Source of the DNA: Mytilus californianus
Lineage: Eukaryota; Mollusca; Bivalvia; Mytilida; Mytilidae
NCBI RefSeq assembly: GCF_021869535.1
Contig: NW_026262679.1
Coordinates: 84,751,143 to 84,815,142, forward strand
DNA length: 64,000 nucleotides
Reading direction: 5' to 3'
Shown here: in pieces, positions 36,966 through 49,400 of the stretch
Numbering within the stretch: position 1 is the stretch's first letter
How the letters are laid out: each line of letters begins with the position of its first letter
Notes under the pieces: model-generated
Database searches by the model: none
What the model was told of the DNA's origin: nothing
What the model saw: only the letters and a program-made list of their open reading frames with translations
Made by a program: the position numbers and the translations under genes

Positions 36966-37080
36966 CCAATTACCTTTGGGGTCCGACAAATGGAAATTAT
37001 TTGGTACCGGAGAAAATTTTTATACATTTTACAAACAGTAGAAAGATTGCAATATTGCATTATCCTGTTAGCACTCATAT

Positions 37081-37228
37081 GACAGAAATGTCAGGTGAAT
37101 ATAGACAGAAATGTCAGGTGAATATAGACAGATTTGTCAGGTGAATATAGACAGAAATGTCAGGTGAATATAGACAGAAATGTCAGGTGAATATAGACAG
37201 AAATGTCAGGTGAATATAGACAGATTTG
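37081..37228 (+). repeat. 23-bp minisatellite, six full copies, 245 bp before the copy 2 ATG
   Basis: Unit GACAGAAATGTCAGGTGAAT plus ATA, repeated exactly every 23 bp at 37081, 37104, 37127, 37150, 37173 and 37196, with one AAATG to TTTG variant and a partial seventh copy. The equivalent place before copy 3 (about 62640) has one diverged single unit, so the array grew in copy 2. Confidence 0.9.
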
Positions 37229-37472
37229 TTGATCACTTTGGTTGTTTATGTATCTGCATTAAATTGGCGCTCTAGATTTCGGTTGTAGCATATACTAGAT
37301 AAACTTTAACTAAGGGTAGCTTTTTTGGTACAAAGCATTTACGTTAACTGCTTCATTTACTTAAAGCAATGCACAAAACAGTTTGAGCGGGATTTTTTTT
37401 CGGATTTCAGTTTGTTTTTAGTTAAACAAAAATCATACAGTATATGTTTTATATTTCAATATTCACAGTAAA

Positions 37473-40400
37473 ATGAAGATCATTCTACTAGTTGGATTGT
37501 TCGTATCAACAGCTTTAGGCCAGTTTCAACTGCAAAAACAAAGCTATACGACATTTCCTTCTACTTCTCAAGGAGCAAAAGCATTATTTAGCAACGCTGC
37601 TCACCAGGCATCTTATGATCCACAGGAAAGAATACTTTATGTATTAGGTAAGTTGTTACTGTAAATTTTTAAGATATATTAAATTACAGAATTGAAGCAT
37701 TCCAGCAGCGACTGCATTCAGAATATATATCTCCCAGTTGATACGAAATTCCAGAACTTCCGTTTCCTCTCATGATTTTTCCGTCTTTATACTGGATACC
37801 TAAACTTCACAAAAAGGATTATAAAGAACGATGCAAAACCGGGTCGTCAAGATATTCTACTTTACACATTTCTAAACATCTTACCACCAATCTCTCTACC
37901 AATAAAGATGGTCTTCGATGACCAGTGTTAGATCTTAATATCTGAATAGTCATCTATTCTGTAATTTTACCGATTAATACATTTTAACTGAGTGCGGATT
38001 CGCATGGCGGATGATGCATGTATAGCATGAGACCCTTCCCCTGTCAACGCAACAGGTATCGTTCCTTTTGGGCTTTATGCAATTCCCTCAGTTTTTGTTT
38101 GTTACCTTGATTTTTCTTCTTATTCAATTTGTTAGATTTGAACATCGATGAACTACGAATGCCTTTAATTTGAGTCGCTCTGTTGATTTGAAGAAAACAA
38201 TACAAAAAAAACCTGTTTTTTTTATTTCAGGCGCCCAAATAGCAATAAATCGACCACGCCTTCTTCATGTTGTTGATATGTTCAACCCAGCAGCCCCATC
38301 TATTCTACTCACACATTCAATGGATGCATCCTTATATGGTCGAGCTAATGATGTTCAAGTGTGCGGTGACACGGTTGCAGTAAGCTTAGACTCTCCAGTG
38401 CCTACTAAAGAAGGATATGTAATTCTTTTTACCACATTTAGACGTGGTGATACACAGCTAGCTAGTATTGGAGTAGAACCTGGTAAGCTGACAATACGTT
38501 ATATTACATAGGGTAGATTACGGTGAGGTTAAGCAGAATTGGCTACTTTGGTTTCTATCGGTTCAGTCAATTATGAAAGAGGTACTTGTCAATCGAGTTC
38601 AAAAACTCGTTCTTTCATTCCTAACGAGTCATTAATCAGTTAAGTTATTTTGGTCAATTGAAAATAACTTACTGTAGTGTTAGCCGAACTAGTAAATTTA
38701 TCTATGTGATATTACTCATATACAGAGTAAAATTACTGAATTGACTACTACATAAAATTGAGAATGGAAATGGGGAATGTGTCAAAGAGACAACAACCCG
38801 ACCAAAGAACAGAAGGCCACCAATGAGTCTTCAACACAGCGAGAAAATCCCGCACCCGGAGGCGTGCTTCAGCTGGCCCCTAAACAAAAATATGTACTAG
38901 TTCAATAATAATGGACGTCATACTAAACTCCGAAATATATAAAAGAAACTAAAATTGAAAATCATACAAGACTAACAAAGGCCAGAGGCTCCTGACTTGG
39001 GACAGGCGCAAAAATGCAGCGGGGTTAAACGTGTTTTTGAGATCTCAACTCTCTCCCTATACCTCTATACCTCTAGCCAATGTAGAAAAACAGTACGTTT
39101 TGTATAACCGTCTCAACTGAATGTTTGATGTCAAACGATTTATTCTATCTCATATTTATCAATTCAACTGATTCAATTAATCCCTAAAGTGCAATTGACT
39201 CAGCAGACTCAATTTTGAACTCTTACAACTCAATTCCTTTTATGTATTATATTACCTAGTTTAATTACATCAATTGATTCATAATTGGTGTTTGCTTAAC
39301 GTCCAGTGGCAAATATTTCAGTACACGGTTAAAATTGGTGTTACGTCTCTTTATAAAAGCAACACGGTGTTGAGGAAAAATCTGAAACGTTTCACCCGGA
39401 CAACAGATGAAGAAATGGATGATGAATGATTGAAATAAATGCAGAAAACACATTAAAAGCTAACAAGTTGTTATTGTCAGCATTTGTTTTTGTATGGACC
39501 AATGGACGTGGGTTCTTTATATTGAAGACTTGATCACTTTGATAGGCCACTAATCTAAATGCCACATCTTAAGATGTTAAGATAGTCACAGTGTGCTAGT
39601 GACCTAATACGATATATATGGGGTCAGTAAATTCCATATAGGGTTCGCTCTCACCCCATATGGAAATTACTGACCCCATATATATCGTATTAGGTCACTA
39701 GCACACTGTGTAACTAATATTATATCTCTAAGTCTTTTGGCTATGTAAGAAAATATCTTAAAGACCATTAAACTTACAAAATAAATTTACAAAAATGGAA
39801 GCGGTGCAAGCTTCAATTGCAGATTTGTCGGTTCAAAAATTAACATCCATTGCGTTATTGAGTTTATTTTTGTATTAATACAATAACTTCATCCAGATTA
39901 CATTTGAGGTTTTCTCGGTTGATCTTAGTTTATGAATAATCTCTACTTAACTTGGAAAGTGGAACATGTTTTGGGCGTTTGCTTGGGAAATAAGGCATTG
40001 ACGCCTCCGGGTGCGGGAATTTCTCGCTGCATTGAAGACCTGTTGGTGACCTTCTGCTGTTGTCTGTTCTATGGTCGGGTTGTTGTCTCTTTGACACATT
40101 CCCCATTTCCATTCTCAATTTTATTATTAGATTAAAGTTAGGTCAATCGAAAAACAAACAACAAATGTAATCATTAGAACGTTGTTTTTTTAATAAAACA
40201 TGGTTGCCTCTAGCCATATTTGGCATAACTTTTGGGATTTCTGGTTTTCAATGCTCCTCCGACTTAGCAATTGAATTTGCCTGACAATTGTTTTGATTCG
40301 AGAACCGTTAAGTAGATTTATATAGAAGAAAAGTGTGTCTTGCATACCAAATTATAAGCATGGTATATTTGAGAGTTTTTTCAGAAACATTTGCAAATAT

Positions 40401-43400
40401 TACAGGCAAACATTACCTTATATTTTAGTTTTGATTCGAGAAGAACCGCTTAGTAGATTGTTATAGAAGAAAAGCGTGTATGGCATACCAAATTATAAGC
40501 ATGGTATATTGGAGAGTTTTTCAGAAACATTTGCAAATATTACAGGAAAACATAACTTATATTGTAGTTCATATTTGATTTTAATTTTAGTTGGCGTTGA
40601 CCCAAAAGGAATGGCATTTACTAATGACTGTCAGAAGCTTGTCGTTGCGAATGAAGGTCGTGGTGGACTTGATGGGTCATTCATAGACCCACCAGGTTCA
40701 GTGTCTATTTTGCTAAGGAATGATCTTGGATCTCCAGCACATGTCAACATAGGATTCCAATCCTTCATAGAAAATAGGTAGATATATAGCAGTGAACATG
40801 TAACATTGTCACATTCAAGAATCCAAGGAAAACGGAAAATTCAATTACTGCTTTGATTTCTTGGCAGTTTTTGGAAAACAAATTATTTCCTTATAAGAGT
40901 AAGGCGCTACCCTCTGTTTTTTTGTTTTTATAATATAAATAGATGTCCGATTCTTCTTGAATCAGCTCTTCAAAAATAATTTACGTTGATACTTCTTTTT
41001 GTCAAATAAACAGCACAAGAAAACACACTTAATCCCCTTCAAATACTGTATATCGGGTTTTTTTTCGCGGCGGGTTTTTTTTCACGATTTGATGACAAAA
41101 TGGGCAGGTTAAATTTTCACTGTGAATTATTTTCGCTGATTGGGAACATACACGCGAAAAAAATCACTGTAGTGTATTATAATTGATATGTAAATAACAT
41201 AAACTTGTTTGAATGACAGAAAATCGATATCAAATAAATACAAATACTACAAATTAGAATACACATAATTTGGAGAACAAGCAAGACAAAGTTAATTGCT
41301 TTCATTGGTGCATGCGAAAAATAAAGTTTTTTTATCATTTTTTGTGATAGTATAACAGGGCAATTTTAAAGCATATTTATGCAAAAATTCGTGTTAATGT
41401 GATTTTTTTTTCATTTTTACATTATATGTATCATTTTATATGCAAAATGTTCGATTTTTGATAACATTAGATCATCGTTAATTAAATGAAAATGTCACCA
41501 ATCAAAAGGTATGACATGTATGATTAGCCAATTTAATTATTATAAAAAATGAATTCTTAATTAGCTATGCACATTTTTTATCTGTCAATCATCACAAAAG
41601 ACCGATTTTATTAATAACGTTATTTAATAAATTTTGGAACATACAGGGAAATGTACGCGGGTTAAAATTTTCGGGTTTATTTTTGTTGCTGCAAAAAAAG
41701 CGAAAATTAAACACACGCAAACAACTCGATATACGGTATGTAATAGAAATTAAAATGCGTATGTGTATAAAAAAACGGTATCATAGCTTATTTAACAGTT
41801 GGTGTTCTGTTTTATATAACAAGTACCATTTAACATCGTATGATCTGTTATCTTACCGTTTATGTCCCATTCCCGATTGTGACATCCAATCGAAAGTTGT
41901 ACGGACACCATCATGAGATGGTTGACTGTTATGGAATTACTTTGTCACGGATGACCAGAGATATGCTCCAATTGTCGTAACCAATATCCTCTTCTCCTCG
42001 ATTGTGACATCAACATATGAGACTTATCGCCGAATGTGTACTTGCATGAGCATCAAGAAGGGTTCCAAATGTGTCGCAAGAAATGCTTACTCTTCTGGGG
42101 CACCTGAGTTCGGCCTGGTTTGTTGGTTGGATTTGTGCTGCTCTGTCTTTAGTTTGCTATGTAGTGTTTTGTAGATTTGTTCGTGGTTTCGTCGTTTTCC
42201 TTTATTTTTGCCACTGCGTTGTCAGTTTTTCTTCGACTAATGAGTTTTGAATGTCTCATTGTTATCTTCCACCTCTTTTTATTTTACTGAATGTGGATAC
42301 GCATTGCAGATGATGTATGCATAGCAGAAGACAATATACCTGTCGACACATCCGGTCTCGATCCTTTGACAGTTCATGCAATTCCATCAGTTCTTGTTTG
42401 TTACATTGATTTGTATCTTCTTTATCGATTAGCGAAATGTGCCGCCTTAATTCATTACTGTACTAAATAACATTCTTATGCACTCATTTATGACTCTTCC
42501 TCAGAGAATTTGGCCTATTGTGGGTTTTGCTACTCTTTTAAGTCCCTTTTTGTTATAAAGCTCATTAAATATTCAAGTTGTTTACGTCCTAGACTTTCAT
42601 ATTCAGAGAATGAACGTCCTTGGCCGCCTACAATTTATAAAATAACTTTCATTTACCAGCACAGGGTCGATGCCACTGCTGGTGGTTAACAGCCAGTGGT
42701 TGGTGCTTCGGTACTGATATGATTTATAACATACCTTTCTTAAATGTACAGTTGATAAATTTAGAGATAATTTAGAAACTGAAAGTAACAACTCCCTCAG
42801 GCAAGGTTCATCGTATATGGGGTTCACTATTGGTTTTTTCGTCCCTTTTGGTCGCACAGCTCATCAATTATTCAAGTATTTATAAATTACTTGCTTGGAT
42901 TTTTGGGTTTGAGCCTTCCTAGTGTAGATAAATCATGAAAAGCTCTTTGGACGCATCAGATTTATAATCTCCTAGTCTCATTTTATTGCTCTCTCCAAAA
43001 TGTTGTGAGCCAAAATGAAAAATGCAATATTTATTAGAGGTGTATAGAGAAATTAAATTCCTTATAATTAACTTAAGTTTCGAACTTATTAGACATAGGT
43101 GCATATATTATACATTTTTGACGGACGATGGAACGTGCTTACATCTGAGTTAATTTCTAGATAAGATTTTCACTGTTATACGGGAGATCACTCAAATGTG
43201 AAAAAAGCTTCATTGCCTGAACAGTACATGAAATAATTGTATACACAATGTAGATATATTGATTGTTGGTAGCTAAAACTTTCAGCAGAAATTAAATATT
43301 TTATGCATATCCATTTACATGTATCCGGTATCCAGTCATTTAGTACCATAACCATTTCGTACCATTGTCAATTCGTACCCAGAATGACCATTTCGTACCA

Positions 43401-46400
43401 TGAATTTGCCATTTCGTACCATGAACATAAACCATTTCGTACCATATGGCAAAAAACAGATTTACCATTTCGTGCCATATGGAAAAAATGCTTTACCATT
43501 TCGTACCATAAGGGAAAAATGCTATATCATTTCGACTGAATTGAACTTTACCATATCATACTTGGTATAGAAAAAATATTCAGACAGTAATTACATCCAA
43601 TCAATCATATGACAAAAAACAGGGTATCGAAAGTTTTAACTAAATTCCGGTTTTGTTCTCATCTCCAATCAAGAAATATCATGTACGCACATTCTATCAA
43701 ATGATAGGCAATTAAACAAAGCAAAACTTACCTTCAGTACTGAATTATGAATACATATAAAAATAGCATATGGTACGAAATGGTAAACATCATAATCTTC
43801 CATATGGTGCGAAATGGTATACATTATAATCTCCCATATGGTACGAAATGGTATACATAATAATCTTCCATATGGTTCGAAGTGGTATACATTATAATCT
43901 TCCATATGGTACGAAATGGTTATGGTACGAAATGGTTTTTGTTATGGTACGAAATGGGTGGTACGAAATGGTTATGGTACGAAATGACTATGATTCATTT
44001 ATCCTAATTTGTTAAACAAAATACATATCGCATCTCAAACTAATAGTTCTCATAATATATAAGGTCATTTATCGGGGTACTTTTATCACAAAAATTTAAA
44101 AAGTTTAAAGATATTGATATATATTGTATTAACTTATGAACTTCTGTTTCACCAACATAGGGAAACTGAGTATCAGTCAAGGGGTGTGAGGTGGGTATAT
44201 AGGGGAGACCATACTGCTGGGATTGTCAACAATATGTGGGATGATCTCGAGCCTGACCAGGTTACTATAAGCAATGACCAACGATTTGCTTATGTTTCAC
44301 TTCCTGTGAGTAGTCATCTTTAATTTTGTATAAAAAAATTTACAGAATGTAACTTTTTGCTTTATATAATTGGTTACTTTATGTTGATTCCAAAAATATA
44401 TGGCTCCTCCGTATTTTTGCATGAAAAACTGACTACTTCCGGCTTACACCAGGTAATTTCCGGTTGTTCTTTTCAAGGTCATATGTCTGTAACCTAATAC
44501 AAAAAAAAACATTGCTTTATCATATACCAGTATGAAGCTTTTATCAATAAATCATACATTTAAGTATCAAAAGTGTAACAACTCCTATAAATGTTACCAG
44601 CTGGATGGTTTAAAGGGACATAAGCTGTCAAATTCATGTTCACCGATTTGACTCAAATTCTCATACTTGATTTATAACATACTTAAACGTATTTCCAAAT
44701 TATAAAACGTCTAAAATAAACAATTTATGATGCATGGACTCGATAATATGTATCAGCATTTCGTGTGTATTTTAGTCTCATTAAACATCGAGGTGATTTC
44801 CGAAGACTGCCGACGGTCATATAACCCGATATAAAGATGAATATAGATCTAGATAGATAGCGAACACGTGTAATTGGATTTGTCTAGGTCTGTTTGATTT
44901 CATAATTTAGGTTTTAAAAATATGTTTATCATCGTTTTTACCTGTACAAGGCTGAGTTTTTGTGGATCGAATCAGTCAACCAAATGATTTACCCTTGTTT
45001 CACTTTCAATTCTTTTCCTTTTAATAGCTGAATACGCCTAGTTAATACGTAACCTATCTCTAGCTTAGGGGTTAAATTGAAGGTCACATGAATACGTATT
45101 CAATGAGGTCGAATTATTCACTTGCAAGTGAATAATTCTTCAGCGATCTTATTAGCTTATTTTGACAAAATTGAATCAAACTGGCTGATAAAACCGAATT
45201 ATTATTTCACTATTTCACTTACATTAATGATTAAACAAACATAAAATCATATTTTAATTTTTTTTTATCTCGTAACTAATGCCCCTTTAAACTAGATGTA
45301 TCAAATCTTTGTAATAATGTCCAGATCATTTTTCTCGATTTCTTTGTTTTTTTCACGCCTTTAGTTTCAATGGAATAACAATAACATGCAAAGGTCAAAA
45401 TATAAAACGTCATGTTGACCTTTGAACTGAACCTCAACTTAAAGGTCAATGGTCAAGGATCTCCGATCAAAACACGCGATCATATGAATGGTTACTGAAG
45501 AAGCCTGTAAAAATTAATTGAAGCATCTAACCGTTATTTATGAGTGGAAAATAAAGATAGTTTAATTTAAGATTTTTTCGTCTCCCGTATACCATATTCA
45601 CATATTTATTTTTTTAGGCAAAGGAGACATATAATTAAATCTTGCCGAGTTTACACATATTCTACATAAAAAAGGAGAAAGAATGATCCCTTTATTCATG
45701 TCAGTATACTAAACTTGAATAGCACGGAGGCTAAATGATCACTCAGAGGATCTTATACGTTCCATTAAATTTATGTGTTCACTATTTATATACATCTGTC
45801 CTTGCTAAATACACCTGTCTCGATGCTATTGGTCGGTCTCGTTTATTATATATCTCTGGAATTCAACTTTTGATATCTTCTTCCTGTGATTCTTTACACA
45901 TCCGGATAAAAGAGGCGAAAGATAAAACTCATTAGTCGAAGGGAAGTGACAACGCCATGACAAAAGACCAAATGATGACGAAAAGACAAACATATCCACA
46001 AAAAACTAAATAGAAAACTGAAAAATTTAATTTTGCACAATATTTCTTTTAATAGATTGACAGTTAATATACATTACGTTAAGATGTATTGAAATTACAC
46101 ATGATTATGTTGGCTTTTCTTTTTAAGTTAATCCTTTGTCGCAAGGAAATAGACAAATTCATAAATACAGTCAAACTTGATATTATAATATTAATTTGAA
46201 ATGAAATGAATCACTCATTACCATAGTGAATAAAGACTTATAGTATTATGTTGGTGCCTCCAAAGGGCTTTTCTTAATTTTCCTGCGACAGGACACTCGA
46301 AACAAGACAAAAGGAAGCCAAGGATAACAAAACAGTATGAATATTTTTTTCTTTGTTATATTTAGGAAAATAATGCTATTGCTAGAATAGACATCAACGC

Positions 46401-49400
46401 ATATTCAGTGAATGAACTTTTCGGACTTGGTTTGAAGAACTGGACGCTTTTCAGAACAGACGGTAGCGATCAAGATGGAGGTATGAAATTTCTAGTTGTA
46501 AAGTTTCAATTTTGATATATGTTCCCACATTCAAAGTAACATTGTAAAATCAAATATAGTATGAACTGTATGTGTAATTGTATTAGGTATTGGGATCTAC
46601 AAGTATTTCATGTGTACCCTATCAAAGACTTGAACTCACCATTTCTACTGTCGACATGCTTTAAAGGAATTCTTTAGTAAATATTTGAAATACGTATTCC
46701 CCAAAAGAGTCACATTGGTGATCGTGTAGCTTCTTACGAGAATTATATAGATGCGTGTATTCCATTTTGAATTAGTTTGCCAATAGAGTAAGTAGGGAAT
46801 TTCGAAAAGAATAGTATTTCCATAACAAACATAATTCCGTTGTATTTAAAAACAATTTACATCAATATCTGTTTTGAACGTTCAAATACTGAAATGGAAT
46901 CAAATGATGTTAACATTTCTTAAGTATTAGAGACCTCAAGCCTCAAGGAGAAATTTGGCATTGTAAACAATAATCGACTTAAAGATTTTTCACCAAAGTC
47001 CCTTAATTATCAAATTCCCCAGCTTATCAACCCGAAGAAGCACTTCAGATTACTGATAAATGCAGTTTAGGACTATGACAGAACATTAGTAGACACGAGC
47101 CAGATGAAACAAGACTGAAAACTTTATCTAAAATGATAAATGCTATAAAGTCATGCATTCAAAATGACATTCACAATCTACAACGTACAACGAGCACACG
47201 GGTTTCTAACTCTTTCAAGAAGTCTGTGGTTATTGGTGCTTTATTTTCTCTGCACTGCTAATATGGTGTTAGTCCAGCAGATAACAGTGTTGCTTTTATA
47301 TGCAAAACCCCTTACTAGAAATGTCTAACTGAACAAATCGAAAAACTGGTAATCCCACATGTACCGCTCCATCATTCACAAAAGTGTGTTATGTGTTTAT
47401 ATTTTATGACAGATGGTCTAATAGCTAAATGGGGAGGTTTATGTGCGCGTTAATTCAATGGTTAAATCACACCACATATTGTGCCTGTCCCAAGTAAGGC
47501 TATCGTGGCCATTTGTTGCATGTTGTTGTTTGTATGTCTGGATTCTTTTCGGATGAGACGGGTGTACTGTGATGTTGTTTTGACAGTTCCTGTTATCCGT
47601 ATGCATTTATTGACGATATCGATTTTATATCGTATTGTGCGCATAGAATTCGGTTTCATATGTAAAAGAATTTTTAAAGGGGTAATTAGCTACGAATTAC
47701 ACAAAATTTGAATATAATGCTTTTTGTTTCTTGTATTATTGTGGAATATAGGGTTGATATTTTGCTATAAGCAGTCAGTTTGGTTCAATTTCGTCAAAAA
47801 TAAGCTGAAAAATAGACTGAGGTATTATTGGCTTGCAAGTTATTTATTCGACTCATTTAAATCCATATTCAAGCAATCTTTACTTCGACCTTTAGTGATA
47901 TTGGTTGCACATGTGTTAAGCCCACAAAAAAAGCTTTCTTTGACAAGTAAAACGATAATTTACATATATTTTTAACCTTTTACATGAAATCAAACAGAAC
48001 TAGAAAAATCGAGACTATACGTGCTTATCTGTTTATGTTTATTTCGGGTTGTATGACCTTCGGCAGTCTTCGGAGGTCACCTCGATGTATAATTAGATGA
48101 CGTCTAGTCTAAAGTACGCACGAATTGCTGATTCATTATAGTTCATGCATTGCTAATTGTTTCTTTTGGACTTTTTGTAATTTGGATATGCGTTAAAGTA
48201 TGTTAAAATCAATATGAGAATTTGGGTCATATCGGTGAACATGAATTTGACAGCTAATGTCCCTTTATGTGAATTATTTAGTTGCATTTAATATATGTTT
48301 TAATATGTTGACTGTTGCAGGGGCTAATCTTTTACACCATCCTATTTATGCGATGTACCAGCCAACAGATATTGCAACTGCTACTTTAAATGGCCAGGAG
48401 TATATAGTATCAGCAAACCAAGGAGTTATAAAAAGATATGCAGCTGCTGATGGATTAACGAATTCATTTGATGAGTCTAAAAGAGCAAGACAAATATCTC
48501 TGGGTATGCTTAATTTCTAATGAAAAATAATAAAAGATTTTAATAATAAATCCGATTATTTAAATTTTTAACCAAAAACTGTACATTTTATGCTCAGTCT
48601 TCAGTTTTCTATGTTGTGTTTTGTGTACTGTTGTTTGTCTGTTGGTTTTTTTCTTTTTTAGCTATGGCGTTGTCAGTTTATTTTCTACTTATGAGTTTGA
48701 ATGTCCCTTTAATATCTTTCTCCTCTCTTTTAAATTGTGATAAAACCCATTGGTGAACAATTGTATATTATTATTACATTGCATGATATCATCTTCACTG
48801 AACATGTATCTATAAAATACATCTTGTATTAGTTCAAATTATTATACTTAGTATTTATACCGCTCTTATTTGAGAAATAAACATTAATATGAGACATATG
48901 GTCGCTATACTGTACAGTGACGTCTTATGGGACAGAGACCGTGTTGAAAAAGAAATCAAAACTTTGTCACAATAAAATGGTTATAACAAGATGAAATATT
49001 TCACAATAATCGTATCAATAGTCTTCAAGAGTAGAGCAATTGTGTTTAAGTATATTGAAGTGTTTTGCGCTGGTTATTAAAACATTGTTGCATTAATATG
49101 ACTTAACATGTATTTTGAATTTAAGATAAAATTGTACCCTGCTTGAATTTATGATAAAAAATGTACACGGCTTATTTGGATCACTTCAATAGTTCAATAT
49201 AATGTAACTAATACATTGCCTATCAGTTTCATACCATATACACAACATCTTGAATTTATTACTTAACAACAGTTAGTTCTGATTTGGCTTGAATGAGTTA
49301 TAAAATTGGACACGCGTCAGAAAAAGGAATCGAAATTTTATACGGATGATCAGAATACGGATTGAATTAAATACAGGATGGGTATTTCGAGACCAGATCG

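Noticed and set aside
37081..37228. Regular short repeats that could look like a CRISPR array
   Set aside because: The units are contiguous with no spacers, in a eukaryotic intron; it is a minisatellite.
43303..43905. Frames with repeated words such as PFRTIWK and YHFEPYGR on opposite strands
   Set aside because: They read the inverted ACCATTTCGTACC arrays; no protein is supported.
47020..47200. Possible retroelement coding scrap in intron 5 of copy 2
   Set aside because: Reads broken by stops in every frame and no diagnostic motif was found.
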